From: Nitrosomonas sp. UBA6494
Lineage (GTDB): Bacteria; Pseudomonadota; Gammaproteobacteria; Burkholderiales; Nitrosomonadaceae
NCBI GenBank assembly: GCA_002435335.1
Contig: DJMI01000101.1
Location: 32,205 to 39,339, forward strand
Reading direction: 5' to 3'
Length of the DNA stretch: 7,135 nt
Positions 1 to 6,157 of this stretch are shown in pieces. Numbering within the stretch: position 1 is the first letter of the stretch; each line of letters opens with the position of its first letter. Position numbers and translations under genes: made by a program. Below the pieces are notes generated by a model. It was not told the origin of the DNA. It saw only the letters and a list, made by a program, of their open reading frames with translations, and did no database searches.

Positions 1-1414
1 TAGCGGACAATTTGCGCAACCATTGTTCGAGTTTCTGGGTCGCCATGACGTCGTCGCGATTATAGCCCAGTATCTCGTTTTTCAATTTCTGCCGCTCGGT
101 CGCATCGCTTTCAGCGCGAAAGCGATTGAATTGCACCACCGACCACTGCGAACCGGATTCGGTATTCTCCCACTGAAAATTGACCAGTTTCGGGTGTTTG
201 CATATGTCTTTCAAGCCATAACCTTGCAATGGCAGCACCAGATTGTCGAGTACCGGTTTTTGAATATCAAACAACGGGCTGTCACGCCCTAATAACCAAA
301 CAACCGTTTCCTGTTGCATCATGCCGTACCGCTCGGCGTATTTCTGAATGGTAGCTCTTTCATGGTTAGAGTAATGCGCCAACACAATCCGCGCATATCG
401 TTGGCGATACTGTTCGATTTTTTGCAAGAACCCAAGCCAGCCCTCATAATCCTTGCTCTCGTCATCAGTCCATACGTAATCGAAATTTTCCTGCGCATAC
501 GGCGGCAACAGGAATCCCCACAAGTAAACATGGCGTTCACGGTTCGGCGCCAACGGATTGTCTTCGATATCGAAATGAATCCAAGCACCTTCCGGCAATA
601 ACGGCGTTCCCAGCTTGAATAATTCGCCGCGTAAAAAAGCATTAGCTTGCAAAATAGCGCGATGCTTCTTTTTGCTTCCTTTAAGATGTGGCACATCCGG
701 AATTGACTCGACTGTACTGGCAGCTAATTGCGAAATGGTAACAATGCCTGCTTCAGCCAAATGATCCGCTGCCATGCCATGAATTCCGTACAACAATGAA
801 ACATCTTCGCGCGTTTCAAATTCCGGGCGGCAATACGGCTCGTACGGACAAATGCGGCATTTGCTGTGGCTATAGCGTACCAAAGGCGGTTGCGGCAAAT
901 TGAGCACACGCCGCATGTCATCGATAAATTCATCCACGATGGAATCGGTTTCGTCGCCAAGCAGCGCAGTACGGCCATCACCCAAAAAAACCATAGCGGG
1001 CAGTTTTGTCGCTAGCAAGCGTCGATAGATACCAAGCTGAATTTGGATCGATTTTTTGTTTTCACTCAATGAGAGTTTGGCATCGGCGGCCTGGTATTGC
1101 CCGCTTTCATGTCGAATCAGAAAATCCGGGTACCCTACCAACCCTAATTGCTCATCCACGAGTCGCGCTTGGTAAATCACCGGTACGCCTTCGCGCATCA
1201 AAGATTGCGTATGCTCAAAAGAAGAAGCCTTACTGACAGGATTTTGTTCCTCCAACTTGGCTAGCATGGCGGCCTCGTGCGCCAATCCTTGCTCACTGAG
1301 CAACCGATTAAAAGCATCGGATTCATACGTAATCGGCTCATGCTTATCGAGCCAGACTCGCCGCACACACGAAATCCACGCACCGGCGTCACTCGGTTTG
1401 ATCAAAATTTGCAT
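1..1414 (-). CDS. TM0106-type RecB-like/RNase H-like nuclease, C-terminus beyond window
   Basis: Reading the minus strand from the ATG at 1414 gives 471 uninterrupted codons with no stop before the left edge. The N-terminal half is a RecB/Cas4-like PD-(D/E)XK nuclease: His46 in GLAHE, Asp97 in GYPDF, Asp111-Ala-Lys113 at the D/E-x-K position, and Gln126xxxTyr130. Cys16 together with Cys186, Cys189 and Cys195 (CX2CX5C) matches the 4Fe-4S cysteine pattern of Cas4 and AddB. Residues about 275-465 resemble the RNase H-like DEDD exonuclease domain (RNase_H_2, YprB-like): Asp282-Ile-Glu284, then LAHYSNHE (345-352), then Tyr451-Asn-Arg-Asp-Asp455. This domain pair is the TM0106 family of putative nucleases, whose function is unknown. 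Some members continue into an SF1 helicase, and whether this one does cannot be seen. The ATG is the first possible start after an in-frame TAG; AAGGA lies 13 bases upstream, a long spacing. It follows the phosphatase gene by 88 bases. Family call fairly sure; substrate unknown. Confidence 0.85.
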   Translation of the reverse strand, partial: MQILIKPSDAGAWISCVRRVWLDKHEPITYESDAFNRLLSEQGLAHEAAMLAKLEEQNPVSKASSFEHTQSLMREGVPVIYQARLVDEQLGLVGYPDFLIRHESGQYQAADAKLSLSENKKSIQIQLGIYRRLLATKLPAMVFLGDGRTALLGDETDSIVDEFIDDMRRVLNLPQPPLVRYSHSKCRICPYEPYCRPEFETREDVSLLYGIHGMAADHLAEAGIVTISQLAASTVESIPDVPHLKGSKKKHRAILQANAFLRGELFKLGTPLLPEGAWIHFDIEDNPLAPNRERHVYLWGFLLPPYAQENFDYVWTDDESKDYEGWLGFLQKIEQYRQRYARIVLAHYSNHERATIQKYAERYGMMQQETVVWLLGRDSPLFDIQKPVLDNLVLPLQGYGLKDICKHPKLVNFQWENTESGSQWSVVQFNRFRAESDATERQKLKNEILGYNRDDVMATQKLEQWLRKLSA

Positions 1415-1502
1415 CGATTTATACCAATCCTTACTGCAAGAATTTACAGAATCTTGGAATCGCTAGCAAATATATACACCTCTAAGCAAACGCTGATTCA
1501 TT

Positions 1503-3485
1503 TCAATCCGATAATGATTTGGGTAACAGATATACCAGAGGAATCTCCTCCCCCGTTAATAACGTGTGTTTTTCCGGTAGACCATCACGAAACTCTATCA
1601 ATGCCAAATTGCATTGGATTGAAATCCGTATCCCGGTATTTTTCTCGGCAAGCAGTTGTATTTTAGATCTCCAGGTTGGGAAAATGGGAAAACTGTTAAA
1701 CATAACAGGAGATGTCTGTTTCTCCCCGAGGTCTATCAGTTTTTTATCTATGTCGTGAGGTTTGTTCTTTAAAGCGGAGCTGGTCAATTGATAACAATCC
1801 AAACGCTTGCCGGCTGTTTTAAACCAAGCAATGGCAGAAAAGGAATGATGCACATCGCCGGATAAAAAGACACAACGTTGAATACCCATTTTGTCGACTA
1901 AAGTGGTTAAGAATGCCGCGTAGCCATCTTTATTAGTTGCCTCTACATCCAGTTTTGATACCGCTAATCCAGTCATTTTTCCCTCTTGGTTAGATATTTT
2001 CTCCAACCATTTCAGTGGCTTCCAGCTCTCTACGACACCGGTTACAGCCAACACCGCTTGTTTAACAAAAGTAATATTGTTAAATTCCATAATCGGCACG
2101 GAAGTAATCAAAACAGGACATACTTCACTCGTCAAACTCAAATCAGCTTTCAGCTTTGCCCATTCCACACGCAGCCAATCCAATGCATATCGATCCAATA
2201 AACGCGGAGGATGATAATCATGATCACCGGGATCAACTTGTCGTTGTGTGCGTGTATCTAATGCAATTATCGGCGGGTTGGTCGGCACGGAGAAATTCCA
2301 GTTGCGATGTTTCCAAAGATAAAGATCGAAGCGATCACCTACTTCTACATTATTCTGGTCGCCACTCAACTGTTTAGTAACGGAATAAATCAAATCCTTA
2401 TCAAAATTATCCGGATCGTTGCCCCAGCCTTGGAATGCCCAATAAGCGGCCAACGCATTGCTGACAACGCGCCGTCCTAGCGCTGAATCGCGCACCTTTT
2501 GATACCATGCGCCGTTAATATTCCAATCATCGGTTACCTCATGATCGTCAAAAATCATGTAGGTAGCGATATTGGCCAGTAACCGCCTGATTTGGGGCAA
2601 GGTTGCATGGAATCGCTGCAACGGTTCAAGCTCTACGTCGAATGCTTGGCGCGGTGTTACTTTTTTATCATTATGATCAAATTTGGAATTTTGTAATACC
2701 TCCCAATCGAGTACCGGCTGCCAACTGTCACGATTACCGAAGACATAAAGATACATGGCGGCGTATTCACCGAAACTCAGCAAATGATTATGGGATTTGT
2801 CCGATGTAAAACCGGATTTGTTATCGTGCAAAATTGCTTTTCGGCCTCTCAAAGGAATTCGCAAAGGATTGATCTGGTTTGGCAACAACTCCTCATATCC
2901 CATCAATTCAATTGCTTTCTCTTGTAGCATGGCCAACAGCGAAACCGCCACATCGTCTGCGTAAATCTGATCTCCACTGAGAATTAATAAACTAGGACGT
3001 TGATTCGGATCGTGATAGTGCATGTTTAGCAAGTCGTCGCCGATTTTCAAAGCATCCAAGCGATCATGATGCTGGTAATCGTACCCATGCGGTTTGCGGC
3101 AACTGCCATGCAGGATTTTCGACAGTTTATCGGTAATGATAAAACTTGGATTTTCTTCATTGGCGTACGTCAAACCTAAAGTACGCAAATCCCAAACGAG
3201 CTCGTCATTCGATGAATCGAATTCCACCAAACGGTATTGCAATAAGCAATCTTGCGGAAATCCTTGCGAAGGTGCCCGCGCTTGCAGTAGATAGACATGC
3301 AAGTTTTTTCCGATCGCGCAATAACCGGTCGCCCCCCCCTCTGCATGGCTACTCGCCAAAACCTGCTGATTCTGATCCAATATTTCCAGTTTGATTGTTA
3401 TTGGTTGACGCGTAGCCAACCATACGCAAACGCGATTCTTGGTAGCCCGGCGCACTATCGGTCCGGCAAGCAACTTGGATGACAT
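1503..3485 (-). CDS. PhoD-like metallophosphatase (alkaline phosphatase D family), apparently cytoplasmic
   Basis: A 660-residue protein with the signatures of the PhoD phosphodiesterase/phosphatase family, metal-dependent enzymes that hydrolyse phosphate mono- or diesters. Residues about 7-90 look like the N-terminal beta-sandwich domain of the family (GPIVRRAT... VCVWLATRQP). The catalytic part shows HGSC (Cys129), SGDQIYAD (Asp172, Tyr175), FDDHEVTDDW (Asp313, Asp314, His315) and SGDVHHSF (Asp544, His546, His547), all of them expected metal-site motifs. No signal peptide or twin-arginine motif precedes the domain, unlike secreted Bacillus PhoD, so a cytoplasmic location is inferred. The start is well supported: AGGAG lies 7 bases before the ATG. 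The coding strand carries eight consecutive G around codons 49-52. Expression may be controlled by the leader at 3486-3636, and the nuclease gene downstream may share its transcript. The natural substrate cannot be deduced; phospholipid, nucleotide or teichoic-type diesters have been described for relatives. Confidence 0.9.
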   Translation of the reverse strand: MSSKLLAGPIVRRATKNRVCVWLATRQPITIKLEILDQNQQVLASSHAEGGATGYCAIGKNLHVYLLQARAPSQGFPQDCLLQYRLVEFDSSNDELVWDLRTLGLTYANEENPSFIITDKLSKILHGSCRKPHGYDYQHHDRLDALKIGDDLLNMHYHDPNQRPSLLILSGDQIYADDVAVSLLAMLQEKAIELMGYEELLPNQINPLRIPLRGRKAILHDNKSGFTSDKSHNHLLSFGEYAAMYLYVFGNRDSWQPVLDWEVLQNSKFDHNDKKVTPRQAFDVELEPLQRFHATLPQIRRLLANIATYMIFDDHEVTDDWNINGAWYQKVRDSALGRRVVSNALAAYWAFQGWGNDPDNFDKDLIYSVTKQLSGDQNNVEVGDRFDLYLWKHRNWNFSVPTNPPIIALDTRTQRQVDPGDHDYHPPRLLDRYALDWLRVEWAKLKADLSLTSEVCPVLITSVPIMEFNNITFVKQAVLAVTGVVESWKPLKWLEKISNQEGKMTGLAVSKLDVEATNKDGYAAFLTTLVDKMGIQRCVFLSGDVHHSFSAIAWFKTAGKRLDCYQLTSSALKNKPHDIDKKLIDLGEKQTSPVMFNSFPIFPTWRSKIQLLAEKNTGIRISIQCNLALIEFRDGLPEKHTLLTGEEIPLVYLLPKSLSD

Positions 3486-3512
3486 GAATTTTCTCCTGCA
3501 AGGTGGTTTTGA

Positions 3513-3541
3513 TTTTTGTGATCACCCGCCTGACACAAAAA
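3513..3541 (-). promoter_or_regulatory. Hairpin overlapping the terminator T tract, just before the PhoD-like gene's ribosome binding site
   Basis: In the minus-strand transcript TTTTTGTG (3541-3534) is exactly complementary to CACAAAAA (3520-3513), with a 13-base loop. The left arm is made partly of the T tract of the leader terminator, so this pairing and RNA release at the terminator could compete. The AGGAG ribosome binding site lies about 15 bases further on, outside the stem. Confidence 0.35.
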
Positions 3542-3568
3542 AAACCGTAATTTCCCAAACATCACGGT
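3537..3568 (-). terminator. Intrinsic terminator in the leader of the PhoD-like gene (candidate attenuator)
   Basis: On the minus strand ACCGTGAT (3568-3561) pairs with ATTACGGT (3551-3544) through eight base pairs, one of them G-U, around a 9-base loop. The stem runs directly into eight T residues (3544-3537). On the plus strand the stem has an A-C mismatch and no T tract follows, so the signal acts on minus-strand transcription. It ends 51 bases before the phosphatase start codon and downstream of the only good -10 element, so it would sit within that gene's leader. It could instead stop read-through from further upstream. Confidence 0.65.
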
Positions 3569-3588
3569 CGATTGGCCAATACTCAGCA

Positions 3589-3625
3589 ATCTCCAAACAA
3601 AAACACCATTGGAGATCAAGGTGTT
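3589..3625 (-). promoter_or_regulatory. Two mutually exclusive leader hairpins upstream of the PhoD-like gene
   Basis: Two perfect inverted repeats overlap here. In the minus-strand transcript AACACC (3625-3620) can pair with GGTGTT (3607-3602). Alternatively ATCTCCAA (3616-3609) can pair with TTGGAGAT (3596-3589). The second pairing uses bases in the loop of the first, and the first uses bases in the loop of the second, so both cannot form together. The first would begin almost exactly at the predicted transcript start. I do not recognise a known riboswitch class. Confidence 0.4.
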
Positions 3626-3630
3626 CCAGG

Positions 3631-3659
3631 ATTATAACGAAAACCACAATCAAGAAAAA
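3631..3659 (-). promoter_or_regulatory. Putative promoter of the PhoD-like gene
   Basis: On the minus strand TATAAT, a perfect -10 hexamer, occupies 3636-3631. With a 17-base spacer the -35 position is TTTTTC (3659-3654), a poor match inside a T-rich run. TTGATT at 3653-3648 is a better hexamer but is only 11 bases away. Transcription would start near 3624 and give a leader of about 140 bases. It is supported by the strong -10 only. Confidence 0.4.
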
Positions 3660-3785
3660 AGTATTTCTCTGATTTTTTATTGCTTATCTGTAATCGCTTT
3701 GCTCATCAACATGCTTTAAATTGGATGCGCAGCAAATTGGCATGCAGAGTGTATGAAGCTAATAAAACCGGTCATGCGGTTGAAA

Positions 3786-3815
3786 TTGGAGTAATCCCGC
3801 ATCTACTGGTATACT
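3786..3815 (+). promoter_or_regulatory. Promoter of the 4.5S RNA gene, probably also serving dnaX
   Basis: TG-G-TATACT (3807-3815) is an extended -10 element. TTGGAG at 3786-3791 is a weak -35 hexamer with an 18-base spacer. Transcription would start around 3820-3823, leaving a 5' extension of about 12-15 bases before the mature RNA; in other bacteria such a leader is removed from 4.5S RNA by RNase P. Confidence 0.55.
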
Positions 3816-3834
3816 GCCGAACTTATGAGTTTAT

Positions 3835-3930
3835 GGCGGGCCTCCCCGCATTGTGAGGTAGTTAACCTGGTCAGGTCCGGAAGGAAGCAGCCACAGCTAT
3901 TTATCGCAAGTGCCGGGGGTCGGGCTCGCC
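3835..3930 (+). ncRNA. ffs: 4.5S RNA, signal recognition particle RNA (small bacterial type)
   Basis: The RNA scaffold of the signal recognition particle, which binds Ffh and targets nascent membrane proteins to FtsY and the translocon. The diagnostic apical domain is present: GGTCAGGTCCGGAAGGAAGC with the GGAA tetraloop, followed by GCAGCC. The two ends pair as a long helix: GGCGGGCCT (3835-3843) with GGGCTCGCC (3922-3930), continued by CCCCGCA with TGCCGGGG near 3911-3918. This gives about 96 nucleotides without an Alu domain, the usual size in Gram-negative bacteria. The ends are set by helix pairing and could be off by a few bases. No T-rich terminator follows; dnaX begins 55 bases downstream, an arrangement seen in many proteobacteria, so the mature 3' end is probably made by processing. 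Confidence 0.95.
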
Positions 3931-3985
3931 ACCCTGCTCCTTGCTGAACGATACCCTTGGCAGATTTACCAATCTAATCAAAACC

Positions 3986-5584
3986 GTGTCGCAAACACAA
4001 GTCCTCGCGCGCAAATGGCGCCCCAAGAATTTCTCCCAATTGACTGGACAAGAGCATGTGGTCAGAGCATTGTCCAATGCACTGGAACAAAACCGTTTGC
4101 ATCACGCCTACCTGTTGACAGGCACTCGCGGCGTCGGTAAAACCACTATCGCTCGGATTCTGGCTAAATCACTGAATTGTGAAACCGGCATAACCGCGTC
4201 GCCCTGCGGTACTTGTGCAGCATGCCGGCAAATCGACAGTGGCAGTTATATCGATCTGCTCGAACTGGATGCGGCTTCCAACACCCAGGTTGACAACATG
4301 CGCGAGTTGCTTGAAAACGCGATGTACGCGCCGACCAGTGCGCGTTACAAAATCTATATCATCGACGAAGTGCACATGCTGTCCAAATCGGCATTCAACG
4401 CGATGCTGAAAACCTTGGAAGAACCGCCGCCACATGTCAAGTTTGTGCTGGCAACCACCGATCCGCAGAAAATACCGGTGACCGTATTATCGCGGTGTCT
4501 GCAATTCAGTTTGAAGCAAATTCCGCAAACGCAAATTGCCGAGCATTTGCAGCATGTTCTGGTGCAAGAACAGATTCAAGCCGATAGCGCATCGCTGCGA
4601 ATGATTGCACGCGCCGCTCAAGGCAGCATGCGTGATGCGCTAAGTCTGCTGGATCAAGCCATCGCCTTTGGCGAAGGCAAGGTGGAAGAGACGGCTGTGC
4701 GGGATATGCTGGGCATTATCGATCAAGGTTATCTATTCGATTTGCTCGAAGCATTAGCTCAGCAAAGCGGAGAAAAATTGATGGCACTGGCCGATGAAAT
4801 GGAAGCGCAATGCCTATCGTATGACGCCGCATTGCAAGATTTGGCCGCACTCTTGCACCGAATCGCACTGACGCAAACCATACCGCAAGCGATTGATGAG
4901 GAATTACCGGAATATGCGCGCATCACGAAGCTAGCTCAATCGTATTCTCCCGAAGACGTCCAATTGTTATATCAGATTGCACTACACGGACGCAGCGATC
5001 TGAGCCTAGCGCCCGACGAATACGCAGGATTTACCATGACACTGATGCGCATGTTGGCGTTTATGCCAAACGATGGATTGCAGCAACAAGCTACAGCGCC
5101 AACACAATCGACCAATCAACGAACAATCGCCGTTACTGCAAACAAAGTAGCGATTGACTCAAAGCCGCCACAACTACCGGCACAAGATATGTCGAGCAAG
5201 TTGGAGTGGGCACAACTCACTCAGCAACTGAAACTTACCGGCATGTCTAAAATGCTTGCGCAGCATAGTGAAGCCAAAATCGTGACTGCGAACACGGTGG
5301 AGTTGTACTTACCGGAAGTGCATAAGCACCTGCTAGAAAAGAAATATCAGGATAAAATTCAGTCTGCGTTGCAAGCTCATTTTGGTAACCCCGTTAATCT
5401 CAAGATTTCCGTAGGCTCCATTACCGGAATAACGCCGGTGGTACTGCAACAACGCGAAGAAGAACAAAAACAGGCTGAAGCCATCGCAGCAATGGAAAGC
5501 GATCCGGTAGTACAGGAACTTATTGAACAATTTGATGCAAAATTAAACATCGCAACCATTAAACCTAAACCCATTTATAAGTAA
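3986..5584 (+). CDS. dnaX: DNA polymerase III subunit gamma/tau (clamp loader)
   Basis: The AAA+ subunit of the clamp-loader complex that places the beta clamp on DNA and, as tau, joins polymerase cores to the helicase. From GTG 3986 it has 532 residues and begins [12 protein letters not shown], where the family normally starts. The frame stays open upstream to a TTG at 3941, but those 15 extra codons do not resemble DnaX, and neither start has a clear Shine-Dalgarno sequence. Landmarks: Walker [10 protein letters not shown] (46-54, Lys52), zinc-binding Cys65, Cys74, Cys77 and Cys80, Walker B IIDEVH (Asp127, Glu128), the SRC motif (169-171), and sensor 2 [12 protein letters not shown] (213-224). 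A short low-complexity linker (about 360-405) leads to a tau-like C-terminal domain (about 405-532). E. coli tau is 643 residues. I found no A-AAA-AAG-type slippery site, so production of a short gamma form is not supported. It is probably co-transcribed with ybaB. Confidence 0.95.
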   Translation: MSQTQVLARKWRPKNFSQLTGQEHVVRALSNALEQNRLHHAYLLTGTRGVGKTTIARILAKSLNCETGITASPCGTCAACRQIDSGSYIDLLELDAASNTQVDNMRELLENAMYAPTSARYKIYIIDEVHMLSKSAFNAMLKTLEEPPPHVKFVLATTDPQKIPVTVLSRCLQFSLKQIPQTQIAEHLQHVLVQEQIQADSASLRMIARAAQGSMRDALSLLDQAIAFGEGKVEETAVRDMLGIIDQGYLFDLLEALAQQSGEKLMALADEMEAQCLSYDAALQDLAALLHRIALTQTIPQAIDEELPEYARITKLAQSYSPEDVQLLYQIALHGRSDLSLAPDEYAGFTMTLMRMLAFMPNDGLQQQATAPTQSTNQRTIAVTANKVAIDSKPPQLPAQDMSSKLEWAQLTQQLKLTGMSKMLAQHSEAKIVTANTVELYLPEVHKHLLEKKYQDKIQSALQAHFGNPVNLKISVGSITGITPVVLQQREEEQKQAEAIAAMESDPVVQELIEQFDAKLNIATIKPKPIYK

Positions 5585-5595
5585 GGAGAAATATC

Positions 5596-5922
5596 ATGAT
5601 GAAAGGCCAGCTCGGCAATATGATGAAACAAGCACAAATGGTGCAGGAAAACATGCGCCAAATGCAGGAGAAACTCGCTGCTATCGAAGTGGAAGGTCAA
5701 TCCGGAGCAGGCATGGTCAAGGTCATCATGACCTGCCGACATGATGTAAAACGCGTCAGTATCGATAGCAGCTTGATCAATGACGACAAAGAAATGTTAG
5801 AAGACTTGGTTGCTGCTGCCTTCAACGACGCCGTTCGACGTGTGGAAACCACCACTCAGGAAAAAATGGCACAATTGACCAGTGGATTAGGTCTGCCGCC
5901 TGGATTTAAGCTGCCGTTTTGA
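5596..5922 (+). CDS. ybaB: Nucleoid-associated protein, YbaB/EbfC family
   Basis: A 108-residue DNA-binding protein that forms dimers with a tweezer-like shape and coats the nucleoid. The family pattern is clear: an N-terminal helical segment rich in Met and Gln ([20 protein letters not shown]), then [10 protein letters not shown], then [20 protein letters not shown], and the near-invariant ending LPPGFKLPF. Length is normal for the family. AAGGAG (5583-5588) lies 7 bases before the ATG and overlaps the end of dnaX, whose stop is 11 bases upstream, so the two genes form an operon and may be translationally linked. A second ATG follows immediately, so the start could be one codon later. The recR gene, often next, is not here. 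Confidence 0.95.
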   Translation: MMKGQLGNMMKQAQMVQENMRQMQEKLAAIEVEGQSGAGMVKVIMTCRHDVKRVSIDSSLINDDKEMLEDLVAAAFNDAVRRVETTTQEKMAQLTSGLGLPPGFKLPF

Positions 5923-5940
5923 TCTATCCTACTCCAAGAT

Positions 5941-6101
5941 AAATACGCAATTTAGTGCTCATTTTTTAGCGGTTTCAGCATTTAAGCGCAACTTATTTCG
6001 AAAGTTAGCCGACAAAAACAAGCAAAATACGCAGTCTATGCCTAATAAATGAGCATTTTGAGCCTGTTTTTAACGCTGCGGCGGCAACGCAGATAGTTTT
6101 T
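5941..6101. repeat. Repeat-bearing spacer, possible dispersed element or non-autonomous mobile remnant
   Basis: The spacer between ybaB and the EAL gene is internally structured. TGCTCATTTTTTAG (5956-5969) recurs inverted as CTAATAAATGAGCA (6042-6055), 13 of 14 bases complementary, about 70 bases apart. AAATACGCA occurs as a direct repeat at 5941-5949 and 6025-6033, each close to one arm. The palindrome TTTCGAAA lies near the middle (about 5996-6003). A GC-rich hairpin closes the block at 6076-6092. No coding sequence is seen. The layout resembles a small repeat unit of the kind dispersed in betaproteobacterial genomes, but that is inference from the arrangement; copy number cannot be seen here. 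Confidence 0.4.
6076..6101. terminator. Small GC-rich hairpin, possible terminator after ybaB or the EAL gene
   Basis: CTGCG (6076-6080) and CGCAG (6088-6092) form a 5-bp stem with a 7-base loop. On the plus strand five T residues follow at 6097-6101 after ATAG. On the minus strand the stem is followed by CGTTAAAAA, with no T tract. The stem is short and lies about 150 bases after ybaB, so its role as the operon terminator is only plausible. Confidence 0.35.
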
Positions 6102-6157
6102 CATCGACCTGTTAATGATTCGTCGAAAAGCGGGCTGCACGGTAACATTTTAAGAAA

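Larger units (their letters stand above)
3486..3834. other. Divergent intergenic control region
   Basis: These 349 bases separate the minus-strand phosphatase from the plus-strand 4.5S RNA gene, and no credible coding sequence was found. Positions 3486-3636 hold the phosphatase leader with its hairpins, terminator, Shine-Dalgarno sequence and -10 element. Positions 3786-3815 hold the ffs promoter. A perfect 10-base palindrome (ATTGGCCAAT) lies at 3571-3580. The heptamer AAATTGG occurs three times, at 3718-3724, 3734-3740 and 3783-3789, just ahead of the ffs promoter; this may be chance in AT-rich DNA. I see nothing recognisable in 3640-3717. Confidence 0.7.

Noticed and set aside
1..1414. The nuclease as a Cas4 protein of a CRISPR system.
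   Set aside because: The cysteine and RecB motifs are similar, but the protein carries a second RNase H-like domain and no CRISPR repeats or cas genes are in the window.
23..1466. Several open frames of 65-130 codons on both strands across the left region.
   Set aside because: They lie within or opposite the continuous 471-codon nuclease frame, which has clear domain motifs; the others match nothing I recognise.
1415..1502. A promoter for the nuclease gene in the 88-base gap.
   Set aside because: TATAAA occurs but sits three bases before the ATG, and no -35/-10 pair with acceptable spacing was found.
3718..3789. Three copies of AAATTGG ahead of the ffs promoter as an operator.
   Set aside because: Spacing is irregular (16 and 49 bases) and the heptamer is AT-rich, so chance is likely.
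3941..3985. TTG at 3941 as the dnaX start.
   Set aside because: The 15 additional codons do not resemble the family N-terminus and there is no ribosome binding site; GTG 3986 fits the usual start.
4770..5470. A-rich stretches in dnaX as a programmed frameshift site.
   Set aside because: None reads as X-XXY-YYZ in the dnaX frame, and no downstream stem-loop stands out.
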